From positions 62,001 to 126,000 of the forward strand of contig JALWPV010000028.1 in the NCBI GenBank assembly GCA_027080775.1: 64,000 bases of DNA. The letters run 5' to 3'. A program made the position numbers and the translations under genes. Shown piece by piece: positions 33,707 to 41,595 of this stretch (its first letter is position 1; each line of letters begins with the position of its first letter). The notes below the pieces were generated by a model. The model saw only the letters and a program-made list of their open reading frames with translations. It was not told where the DNA came from and searched no databases. The DNA is from Acidilobaceae archaeon. Lineage in GTDB: Archaea; Thermoproteota; Thermoprotei_A; Sulfolobales; Acidilobaceae.

Positions 33707-33955
33707 TTACTCCTCGATCTTCTCGTAGTGTATTATGCTGACCGGGCAGCTCTCAGCCGCTGAGGCCACGCAGTCCTCTAGGTCCTCCGGCACTATGCCA
33801 ACAGACTTGGACTCGCTGTGCTCGACTCTGTACTGCTCTACGATCTGACTCTTTCCGTCCTCATCGTTCATCTCGAATACGTCGGGGCATAGGCTTACAC
33901 ACACCATGTCCGCTATGCACTGGTCGCGGTCGATCCAGACCTTTATCTTGGCCAT
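33707..33955 (-). CDS. monocluster 4Fe-4S ferredoxin with Asp ligand, 82 aa
   Basis: Low-potential electron carrier for the ferredoxin-linked oxidoreductases in this window. The cluster motif reads C-x2-D-x2-C-x3-CP (CIADMVCVSLCP), so the second ligand is Asp instead of Cys, as in Pyrococcus furiosus ferredoxin; the fourth ligand is in SCPVSIIH. An extra cysteine in EDCVAS could form a disulfide with one near the cluster, again as in P. furiosus. ATG 33955 is preceded by a gggtgtgaggg site. Confidence 0.95.
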   Translation of the reverse strand: MAKIKVWIDRDQCIADMVCVSLCPDVFEMNDEDGKSQIVEQYRVEHSESKSVGIVPEDLEDCVASAAESCPVSIIHYEKIEE

Positions 33956-34165
33956 CCCTCACACCCCCTATGGGCGCCGTGTCGGGGAGGAGTAATCGGT
34001 GTTTTAAACGCTATTCTCAATACTATAATGTACAGCAACCTCTAGAGCATTTCTCTCTCCTCGCCGCCCACCGACAGCACTCACTAAAACACTAAAGCTT
34101 AGGAGTGAGCTGTTCGAGCTAATATTTCCCGGCGACTACTGTATCGCTTGGGGGGTGTAGCTCTT

Positions 34166-34939
34166 TTGCGTGGCGTATACTTGGAGGAGGAGATAAATGG
34201 TTTCATCTTCAGGGAGTACTCCGACCTCGGCAGGCCGAGGGTCCTTGTCCTGGGCCTGCCGGATGTCGGGCTCGTGGGCTCTATAGCGGCTATGCATATC
34301 ATACGTAGCCTTGACTTGAAGGATAGTGTGGGCGTGGAGAGCTACGCCTTCCTGCCCCCAGTGGTTGTCATAACGCGGGGAGAACCCAAGCATCCCATGA
34401 GAATATACTCTAATGGCGAGATTGCAGCCCTTGTGACAGATGTGCCGGTGAGCCCTGCTGGGATCCCAGCGCTCTCATCTGCTATAGTAGAATACGCCAG
34501 GAGGAAGGGTGTTGAGCTCCTAGTAAGCATTACAGGCCTCGGCTCGCCAGCCCGCCTGAAGGGCGGTGAGCCCAAGGCTTACTGGATAGCGTCTACTGAG
34601 AGGGCAGAGAGGAAGGCCCAATCCCTCGGGCTCGAGAGGTTCTCGGATGGAATAATGGTTGGCCCCTACTCGATAGTGCTCAAGGAGGCCGCGCGCAAGA
34701 GGGTGGACAATATAGTAATCCTCGTCGAGTCCTACGTTGACTTCCCCGATCCCGAAGCCGCCGCTGAGGCCGTTAAAGCGGTATCGAAACTCACAGGCGT
34801 AAACATAGACGTTGGCAAACTCCTCAAAGAGGCTGAAACCCTAAAACTGAGGCTACAGGAGCTAATGAAGGGGACAAAGGAGACCCTGAGCAAGATGGGT
34901 AAAGGCTATGAATACTCGTCCACACTAATCTACAGCTGA
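34166..34939 (+). CDS. PAC2 family protein (proteasome assembly chaperone-like), 257 aa
   Basis: Alpha/beta protein with PAC2 signatures RVLVLGLPDVGLVGSIAAMHII, FLPPVVVITRGEP, LVTDVPVSPAGIPALSSAIVEYARRKG, and SITGLGSPARLKGGEP. Eukaryotic and archaeal relatives act in proteasome assembly (PbaA-type) but several archaeal paralogues exist, so the exact task is open. The C-terminus is a coiled coil. TTG 34166 is chosen because ggggggtg lies eight bases upstream; TTG 34148 precedes that site. The Hsp20-like gene follows after 15 bases. Confidence 0.88.
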   Translation: MRGVYLEEEINGFIFREYSDLGRPRVLVLGLPDVGLVGSIAAMHIIRSLDLKDSVGVESYAFLPPVVVITRGEPKHPMRIYSNGEIAALVTDVPVSPAGIPALSSAIVEYARRKGVELLVSITGLGSPARLKGGEPKAYWIASTERAERKAQSLGLERFSDGIMVGPYSIVLKEAARKRVDNIVILVESYVDFPDPEAAAEAVKAVSKLTGVNIDVGKLLKEAETLKLRLQELMKGTKETLSKMGKGYEYSSTLIYS

Positions 34940-34954
34940 GGACCGGTGGGAGGC

Positions 34955-35407
34955 ATGAGCTACCCCGACGATGTCGCCAGAATAATCAGATACTTCAGAA
35001 GAAGAATGGAGGAAATAGAGTCCCTAGCAATGTCCGCCATATCAGACCTACTGGAGTACCCCTCCCCTGGAGACCTCGCCACGAAGGCCCGTATGCTGCG
35101 CGATGGGGCCATAGAGCCGCTGGTCTCGGTATTCGATGAGGGCGAGTACCTGCTTATAGCAGTGAATTTACCCGGCGCTGCGCGTGACTCCATAGAGGTG
35201 AGACTATACACCGATAGGGTGGAGATACGAGCTATACTACAGGAGGAGACCGTGCGCAGAGCCCTCGGCTCGCTCTACTGGTCGAGGGGGCTTAGGGAGT
35301 ATAGAGGATCATTCAAGCTCCCAGCCCCTATAGATCCTAGTACAGCCGAGAAGGAGGTGCGTGGTGATATACTACTAATCCGCGCCCGGAAACTAATCCA
35401 GTCCTAG
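34955..35407 (+). CDS. small heat shock (Hsp20/alpha-crystallin-like) protein, 150 aa
   Basis: Helical residues 1-45, then a beta-sandwich: GEYLLIAVNLPGAARDSIEVRLYTDRVEIRA, SRGLREYRGSFKLPAPIDPSTAEKEVRGDILLIRARK. The YRGSFKLPAPIDPSTAEKEV segment is the Hsp20 signature. The C-terminus lacks a clear I-x-I anchor. It would hold unfolded proteins. ATG 34955 overlaps a ggtgggagg site; GTG 34946 is possible. Co-transcription with the PAC2 gene links two protein-quality functions. Confidence 0.78.
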   Translation: MSYPDDVARIIRYFRRRMEEIESLAMSAISDLLEYPSPGDLATKARMLRDGAIEPLVSVFDEGEYLLIAVNLPGAARDSIEVRLYTDRVEIRAILQEETVRRALGSLYWSRGLREYRGSFKLPAPIDPSTAEKEVRGDILLIRARKLIQS

Positions 35408-35451
35408 AGAAGGAAAAACGGGACGCTGCCACTTGCTTCTCTACCGATGCC

Positions 35452-37572
35452 TCAGCTGTTCTGGCTGCCTTCCTCTTCCAGCACGCTCTCGGCCAGGATC
35501 TCCGCTATATCCTTGACCTCAAGGTTGAAATCGTCTGCCTCCGCCCTAAACATTGTGTTACACATGGGGCAGGCCACAGCCACGGTCTTGGCGCCGGTCT
35601 CCGAGGCCTCTTGTGTCCTTATCCTGGAGAGTCTCTCTCCACGCTTTATCTCGAAGAACAGGTGGCCTCCCCCGCCACCGCAGCAGAAGCTATTCTCCCT
35701 GTTCCTAGGCATCTCCACTAGCTTCACGCCGGGCACGCTCTTGATGACCTCTCTAGGCTCCTCGAATATGCCGTTCCACCTGCCGAGATAGCAGGGGTCA
35801 TGGTAAGTGGCTACTAGGTCGACCCTCTTCCTGGGCTTCAGCTTGCCCTCCCTGACCAGACGGGCTAGGACCTGGCTGTGATGCTCGACCTCTAGTTTCT
35901 CCAGGAAGTCTGCTAGCTGCTTGGTCTCCTCATTCGATCTCAGATAGTTTATGTACTTCTTGTAGTCGTGCTTAAACACGGTATAACCATGCGGGCAGTT
36001 GACGAGCAGTTTCTTAAACTTGTATTGGGAGAGCATCTCGAGGTTCTGCTTCATTATCTCCACGAAAAGCGTCTCCTCCCCTATCCTCCTTGCAGGCTCT
36101 CCACAGCAGCTCTCCTCGAGTAGGACCCCAACCTTGATGCCGGCCTTCTTCAGGAGGGCTATGACACTCTCCGCCACAGGCCTTATCCTCGGGTCGTAGC
36201 TTGTCACGCATCCTATCCAATACAGGTAGTCGTACTCCTCGTCCTCCCTGGCTATTATATCCTCACCGAACTTCTCTGCCAGGGACTGTATCCACTCCTC
36301 CCTATCGGCGGGATTGAAGCCGAAGGGATTGCCCTGCTGCATTATGTTATAGAGCGCGTTCTGGGCGTCCTCGGGAACCTCTTCGCTACCCATGGAGATT
36401 AGGCCGCGGCGTATATCTATTATCGTCTCGACTTGGTTGTTGAGTACGGGGCACTGGTACACGCAGGCACCACAGGTCACGCAGCTGAAGACCTCCTCGG
36501 GGTCTATGCGGAGTTCTCCCATCTCCTCACTCGTAACGTCGACATCCCATTTGCCCTCATACATTGCATCCCTTAGTTTCACCATTATATTGCGTGGACT
36601 CAGGATCTTGCCGCTAGCCACTGCTGGGCACGCATTGGTGCATCTCATACATGACGTGCAGGCCTCAAAGTCCATCCTCTGCTTCCAAGTCGTGTCTATG
36701 AGCTTCACGACTCCTATGGGCTTCTCCTCTTCTATTCTCTTGTCTATGTCCTCCACAGCCTTATAGGCCGCCCTAACATCAGGCTCGAGCCTCGCTAGGC
36801 TCACGTTCAGGCTCGCCGTTACTATGTGCCAGAGGTTAGTGTATGGGATCACCGCGAGCATGAACTGCGCTAGGAAGAAGTGGAACAGCCAGAGGGGCCT
36901 GTATATGCTTGCAAGGGTGCTGATACCATGATGTATAGCCCACTTGAAGACCAGGTATCCCACAGGATCCCAGAGGGGGCTCTCATAGGGCGCTCTGTAA
37001 GGTGTCGCTGCTGAGGCTATGCCATCCAGGAAGAACCCAGTAACTACTATGGTTATTAGGCCGGCGTGAACAGCATAGTATACCCTGTCCTGCGGCAGGT
37101 TAGGCGTTAACCTAAGCGCCCTCCTTATTATTGCTACTATGCAGCCCGTAAGTACTGAGATGCCAGCTACATTATTGAGTAGCTTATAGGCCTCAAACAC
37201 TCCGCCCACAAGGTATCTGTGACCTGTTAGAGGTAGCAGCACGTCTGACTCGAGTGCCCGGAGAATACTTGCTATGAAGAGCCATGTTATCCCGCCGTAG
37301 ATTAGCAGGTGCATTGTCCCCGGGAACTTGTGGCGTATGACTTTCCATTGGAGCAACGCGTACTTCGTGAAGTACTTTAGCCTCGTCCCTAGGGGTCTAT
37401 ACTGGATCCTCTGGTTCCCCCTCGTCCACCGCGAGTACGCCTCGTAGAGCGCGTAGAGTAGTGCAGCCACAACTATCGTTGCAGTCACATAGACCACAGG
37501 CCTCAGTTGTTCTACGAAGAGCCAGTGCTCTATGCATGGCGGTGTGGTGCATGGAGCCGACGTTATATTCAC
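35452..37572 (-). CDS. membrane Fe-S / heme-b oxidoreductase, HdrD/EtfD-like, 706 aa
   Basis: About six membrane helices in residues 20-260 (YVTATIVVAALLYALYEAY onward) with several His suitable for heme b, resembling NarI/HdrE. Then two ferredoxin clusters, CTSCMRCTNACP (303) and CVTCGACVYQCP (363), and two CCG domains: ESCCGEP (487) with CPHG, and FCCGGGGGH (624) with ACPMC, which bind noncubane clusters. This is the architecture of membrane heterodisulfide-reductase-like proteins proposed as ETF:quinone oxidoreductases. ETF is encoded 10 kb away. It likely passes electrons between a soluble carrier and the quinone pool. A TATA-like cttttattgag (rc) lies 30-40 bases upstream. Confidence 0.85.
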   Translation of the reverse strand: MNITSAPCTTPPCIEHWLFVEQLRPVVYVTATIVVAALLYALYEAYSRWTRGNQRIQYRPLGTRLKYFTKYALLQWKVIRHKFPGTMHLLIYGGITWLFIASILRALESDVLLPLTGHRYLVGGVFEAYKLLNNVAGISVLTGCIVAIIRRALRLTPNLPQDRVYYAVHAGLITIVVTGFFLDGIASAATPYRAPYESPLWDPVGYLVFKWAIHHGISTLASIYRPLWLFHFFLAQFMLAVIPYTNLWHIVTASLNVSLARLEPDVRAAYKAVEDIDKRIEEEKPIGVVKLIDTTWKQRMDFEACTSCMRCTNACPAVASGKILSPRNIMVKLRDAMYEGKWDVDVTSEEMGELRIDPEEVFSCVTCGACVYQCPVLNNQVETIIDIRRGLISMGSEEVPEDAQNALYNIMQQGNPFGFNPADREEWIQSLAEKFGEDIIAREDEEYDYLYWIGCVTSYDPRIRPVAESVIALLKKAGIKVGVLLEESCCGEPARRIGEETLFVEIMKQNLEMLSQYKFKKLLVNCPHGYTVFKHDYKKYINYLRSNEETKQLADFLEKLEVEHHSQVLARLVREGKLKPRKRVDLVATYHDPCYLGRWNGIFEEPREVIKSVPGVKLVEMPRNRENSFCCGGGGGHLFFEIKRGERLSRIRTQEASETGAKTVAVACPMCNTMFRAEADDFNLEVKDIAEILAESVLEEEGSQNS

Positions 37573-37718
37573 ACTTACCCCCCGCGGCTGGGCCTTGGTG
37601 TGGCACTCAATAAAAGGTAGCGCCGGAAAGCCCTTGACGAAGCGCCTATACCACTATTTAAGTTCTAACATTTAACTCTATTATTAATTGATAATGGCTA
37701 CATTCTGGTGGTTACCCC

Positions 37719-37726
37719 TTTAAGGT
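37719..37726 (+). promoter_or_regulatory. TATA box for DNA polymerase B1
   Basis: The run tttaaggt is centred about 36 bases before ATG 37759, leaving a leader of about 11 bases that carries aggggca. The surrounding 37650-37700 region is unusually A/T-rich. Confidence 0.45.
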
Positions 37727-37758
37727 ATTCCCAGGGTAAAACCAGTCTAGGGGCACAA

Positions 37759-40626
37759 ATGGCTTCCTATGATAAGAGAAGGAGGCGCGGCCCGGCAAGA
37801 AACACTAATGGCAAGAGAGATCTTACATACTGGCTGAGGCGCACACCAAAGCATCCCCACAACGCGGCTAAGAGAGGACTACACAATAGAGAAGAGCCCA
37901 AAGCAGGCACCCGGGATTCGCGGGCATACACAAGCCTCGCGAGGGGCATCGAGCCTTCGAGTACCCCCGGGTATCAAAGTGGGCCCAGGAATAACTCAGA
38001 CGCCAGCACCCTCGAGGCGGAAACACTCGGAAGCCCCGAGACATCAGGCATCGGGAACGCCCCGGTGGAGCTCGGTAACTCCCCGAGCGAGGTAAAGGTG
38101 CTGGAGAGACTTAGGAGTCCCTATGTAGAGATGGTAGAGGGCTACCTTCTCGATGTTAAGTATGACGGCGCGCTAGGCAAAGCTGTAGCACTCGTCCTAG
38201 ACCGCCAGAGCGGCAGGATCGTGCGCTGGGTTGACAGGACTGGCCACAAGCCCTACTTCCTCGTCAACGTACCACCGGAGGAGGCGGGAGCCCCCGCTAG
38301 GGGTGTCTCAAGGCATGAAGCCTTCGAGCGGTTTGACGTTGTTGTTAAGCTCGATCCTATCACGAGGAAGAAGGTTGCAATGACCAAGGTGGTAGTGAAC
38401 AATCCACTAGCAGTAAGGAGCCTCAGGGAGCGGTTCAAGGGGCCCGGAGAGGGGGCTTGGGAGGCCGACATAAGATACCACCACAACTATGTATACGATA
38501 ACAAGTTGATACCGGGGATGCCCTACCGCGTCTCCACTAAATGGGAGAGCCTGGGCTGGGATCTGGAGAGTGTCGACAAGGAGAAGCTATCGCTTGTAAT
38601 AGGCTCCGACGCTGACGAGGAGAGGTATAAGAATGCCGCCGTGTGGCTCCCCATATTCGAGGTGCCCCCTCCCGAACCCTGTATAGCAAGTCTTGATATA
38701 GAGGTCTTCACACCCTCCAAGGGCAGGGTGCCTGACCCAAACCAAGCCATGTATCCGATAATAAGCGTGGCAGTCTCTAGGAGTAATGGTACTAGCAAGG
38801 TATTCCTCCTAGCAGGCAGCTGGGAGCGCTTCGAGGAACTACCAGATGATGTAGAAGTTGAACTATACGATGACGAGGCGGCCCTAGTGCTGGAGTCCCT
38901 AATGTATGCTGCAGAATGCCCGGTACTAGTGACGTTCAACGGCGATTCATTCGACCTGCCCTATATACACAATAGGCTGCTAATGCTGGGCGTGCCCAGG
39001 GATTTCATACCAGTCATCATTGGGAGCGACTACTCGAGTGTGGAGTGGGGTGTCCACGTAGACCTCTACAGACTATTCGACATCAGGGCACTCCAAGCCT
39101 ATGCCTTTGGCAACGCCTATAGAGAGAAAACCCTGGACGAGGTGGCTAGAGCCCTATTGAATATAGGCAAGATAGAGCTTCCAGATACAGTATCCAATAT
39201 ACCACTCGATCTACTAGCACGCTACAACGCTAGAGACGCTAACATAACCCTGAGGCTGGTCACTGACAAGGGCAGGCTGGTGTGGAACCTTATAGTGCTA
39301 CTCATGCGTATTTCGAAGCTCGGCATAGAGGACGTAACTAGAACCCAGGTCTCAGGCTGGATTAAGAGCCTCATGTACTGGGAGCACAGGCGCAGAGGCT
39401 ACCTCATACCCCGCAAGGCCGATATAGAGAAGATAGGGAGCAAGCTGACGACTAGGGCCATCATAAAGGACAAGAAGTACAAGGGCGCCCTAGTCCTAGA
39501 GCCGCCCGTAGGCGTCTTCTTCAACATAGTGGTTCTCGACTTCGCAAGCCTATACCCATCGATAATAAAGAATTGGAACCTCAGCTATGAGACTGTCGAT
39601 AACAACAGCTGCCCAGGCGGCGGACTCGAGAAGCTGCCAGGCGTGGACCACTATGTGTGCAAGTCCATTAGGGGTATAACCAGCGAGATCGTAGGCTTGC
39701 TGAGGGACTTTAGAGTAAAAATCTACAAGAGGAAAGCCAAGGATCCCAGTCTCCCGCCCGCGGAGCGCGAGTGGTTCAACGTCGTACAGGCCTCAATGAA
39801 GGTTATCATAAACGCGAGCTATGGAGTCTTTGGGAACGAGCAGTTCAACTTCTTCTCCCTAGCGTTGGCGGAGAGCGTAACTGGCATAGGCAGAACCATA
39901 CTGCTGGACTCACTAAGGAAGGCCGAGGAGCTGCGCCTCCACATACTCTATGGTGATACAGACTCCCTATTCGTCTGGGCCCCTCGGCAGGAGGCCCTTG
40001 AGGAGCTAGTATCATACGTCAACAGGAAGTACGGGCTCGACCTAGAGGTGGACAAGGTATTCAAGGTAGCCGTCTTTAGCGGGCTAAAGAAGAATTACAT
40101 CGGAGTAACGGATTCCGGGGACGTCATAATTAAGGGTATGATGGGCAAGAAGCGTAACATGCCAATATTCATACGGCAAGCTTTCGCTGACGCCGTAAAG
40201 ATGCTTCAGGCCCTCTCCGAGCCAGAGCATGTTTTCGAGGTGATAGATGGTGTTAGAGACTTCATAAAGGAGATATATGCTAGACTGAGGAACTGGGAGT
40301 ACACTCTCGACGACCTAGCATTCCACGTCTCCCTAACAAAGGATTTGAGGGAGTACAAGAAGAACACGCCCCAGCACGTTAAGGCTGCCCTCCAACTCGA
40401 GAGATACGGTGTTAAAGTGGGGAGGGGCGACATAATAGCGTTCGTTAAAGTCCGAGGTGGCCTAGGAGTTAAACCCGTCCAGCTAGCGGCTATGAGGGAG
40501 ATAGACACGTCGAAGTACCTCGAGCACCTTAGGAGCGCGTTCGAGCAGATGCTAACAGCCTTCGGCATCTCCTGGGACGATATAACAGGCCTGAAGAGCC
40601 TAGAGGCCATACTGGGCCGCCGATGA
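37759..40626 (+). CDS. dpo1: replicative DNA polymerase, family B, PolB1 (Dpo1) type, 955 aa
   Basis: Chromosome replication polymerase with 3'-5' exonuclease. Exo I LDIEVF (312), Exo II TFNGDSFDLPYI, Exo III YNARDANIT; polymerase motif A DFASLYPSII (593), motif B KVIINASYG (680), motif C YGDTDSLF (731). The segments GHKPYFLVN, NNYVYDNKLIPGMPY, KKNTPQHVKAALQL and GVSWDDI-like end match Sulfolobus Dpo1 closely. About 110 N-terminal residues before LRSPYVEMVEGY are basic, low-complexity and probably disordered, longer than in Sulfolobus. ATG 37759 has agggg five bases upstream; GTG 37708 would precede the TATA box. Confidence 0.97.
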   Translation: MASYDKRRRRGPARNTNGKRDLTYWLRRTPKHPHNAAKRGLHNREEPKAGTRDSRAYTSLARGIEPSSTPGYQSGPRNNSDASTLEAETLGSPETSGIGNAPVELGNSPSEVKVLERLRSPYVEMVEGYLLDVKYDGALGKAVALVLDRQSGRIVRWVDRTGHKPYFLVNVPPEEAGAPARGVSRHEAFERFDVVVKLDPITRKKVAMTKVVVNNPLAVRSLRERFKGPGEGAWEADIRYHHNYVYDNKLIPGMPYRVSTKWESLGWDLESVDKEKLSLVIGSDADEERYKNAAVWLPIFEVPPPEPCIASLDIEVFTPSKGRVPDPNQAMYPIISVAVSRSNGTSKVFLLAGSWERFEELPDDVEVELYDDEAALVLESLMYAAECPVLVTFNGDSFDLPYIHNRLLMLGVPRDFIPVIIGSDYSSVEWGVHVDLYRLFDIRALQAYAFGNAYREKTLDEVARALLNIGKIELPDTVSNIPLDLLARYNARDANITLRLVTDKGRLVWNLIVLLMRISKLGIEDVTRTQVSGWIKSLMYWEHRRRGYLIPRKADIEKIGSKLTTRAIIKDKKYKGALVLEPPVGVFFNIVVLDFASLYPSIIKNWNLSYETVDNNSCPGGGLEKLPGVDHYVCKSIRGITSEIVGLLRDFRVKIYKRKAKDPSLPPAEREWFNVVQASMKVIINASYGVFGNEQFNFFSLALAESVTGIGRTILLDSLRKAEELRLHILYGDTDSLFVWAPRQEALEELVSYVNRKYGLDLEVDKVFKVAVFSGLKKNYIGVTDSGDVIIKGMMGKKRNMPIFIRQAFADAVKMLQALSEPEHVFEVIDGVRDFIKEIYARLRNWEYTLDDLAFHVSLTKDLREYKKNTPQHVKAALQLERYGVKVGRGDIIAFVKVRGGLGVKPVQLAAMREIDTSKYLEHLRSAFEQMLTAFGISWDDITGLKSLEAILGRR

Positions 40627-40694
40627 GCGGCGACTTCGGGCCTTAGGCCGTGGAGGGCCTATGTGGAGCCGTGTGAGGTGCTAGGCGGCCCGCG

Positions 40695-41024
40695 GTGATA
40701 CCAGCGTCCTACACGGTTGCAGGCTCCTTCACCCAGGGAATCCCAGACACAGGCGGGGATGGGTTAGTGGAGAACCCGCGTGCCTGCGAGAGGATATCCT
40801 ATATTGTGGAGGCTCAGATACACGCCATACAGGCCCAGATAGAGAGCATAGACCTAAGGCTCGCTTCACTGGGCGATAGCGACGAGGATAGGATAGAGGG
40901 GGCGCTGCTTAGGGCCGCTAGGAGGCTGCTCCTAAGGGACCTCCGCGAGCTCGTCGGGTTCAGTGACGCTAGCTGCTCAGCCGCGCCCGCTGCTACAGTG
41001 AGTGGAGCAGTAGTCGAGGCCTAG
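40695..41024 (+). CDS. small helical protein downstream of PolB1, up to 109 aa
   Basis: Residues 28-85 form an acidic helical hairpin or coiled coil (ACERISYIVEAQIHAIQAQIESIDLRL in pieces, then RRLLLRDLRELVG). The N-terminal 25 residues have no clear pattern, so a later GTG at residue about 25 (MENPRACERIS) is possible. It follows dpo1 by 68 bases on the same strand and overlaps the 3' end of iorB by 48 bases. Sulfolobus Dpo1 has small acidic subunits (PBP1, PBP2); whether this is an analogue cannot be told from sequence. Confidence 0.5.
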   Translation: MIPASYTVAGSFTQGIPDTGGDGLVENPRACERISYIVEAQIHAIQAQIESIDLRLASLGDSDEDRIEGALLRAARRLLLRDLRELVGFSDASCSAAPAATVSGAVVEA

Positions 41025-41582
41025 CCTGAAGGCCTTCAGGTTCTCCTCCCTCCTCCTCAGCGTGCCTATAACCCTTTCTAGCTCTTCGACGCCCACGAAG
41101 CCCTCTAGTATCCCGCTGCCCGCGAGGGCGCCTAGCATAACCATGTTTGAGAAGAGGAGACCCCCGACTTTTGATGCGAGTTCCCTGGCAGGGACAACCA
41201 CTACTTTAGCGTCCCCCGCGGCCCTCCTCATGGCTGAGACCAGCTCCTCCCTGGAGGGAACGCGCACGCCGGGAACCGCGGGTCTCAGTATAGTGTCAGC
41301 GGCCAGCAGGAGGCCCCCACTACGCAGGTGGCTAACCCTACGCGCCGCCTCTATGAGTTCCAATCCGATCAGCACGTCAGCATCGCCGGGAGCTATAAGT
41401 GGGGCATGCACGTCGCCGAGGCGTATGTGGACCTCGACGCTCCCACCCCTCTGACTCAACCCATGCGTCTCCGCTACGAGGGCCTTTGTCCCGCTAGCCA
41501 CAGCGGCCCTAGCCAGGGTGGAGGCAAGCGTGATTATGCCCTGGCCACCTACACCCGCTGCCAGTATGCTCAGCCTACCCAC
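40977..41582 (-). CDS. iorB: indolepyruvate:ferredoxin oxidoreductase beta subunit, 201 aa
   Basis: Gamma-like subunit of the aryl-pyruvate oxidoreductase. AAGVGGQGIITLASTLARAA at the N-terminus, ETHGLSQRGGSVEVHIRLG, and LIGLELIEAAR are diagnostic of IorB. It works with IorA in degradation of Trp, Phe and Tyr after transamination. GTG 41582 is preferred because gggggtg lies six bases before it, inside the spacing from iorA; GTG 41591 overlaps that site. It is the second gene of the iorAB operon. Confidence 0.93.
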   Translation of the reverse strand: MGRLSILAAGVGGQGIITLASTLARAAVASGTKALVAETHGLSQRGGSVEVHIRLGDVHAPLIAPGDADVLIGLELIEAARRVSHLRSGGLLLAADTILRPAVPGVRVPSREELVSAMRRAAGDAKVVVVPARELASKVGGLLFSNMVMLGALAGSGILEGFVGVEELERVIGTLRRREENLKAFRLGLDYCSTHCSSGRG

Positions 41583-41595
41583 CGCGGCCACCCCC

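Noticed and set aside
37640-37700. A/T-rich stretch considered as a replication origin near polB1
   Set aside because: No origin recognition box repeats or cdc6/orc gene nearby; promoter elements explain it.
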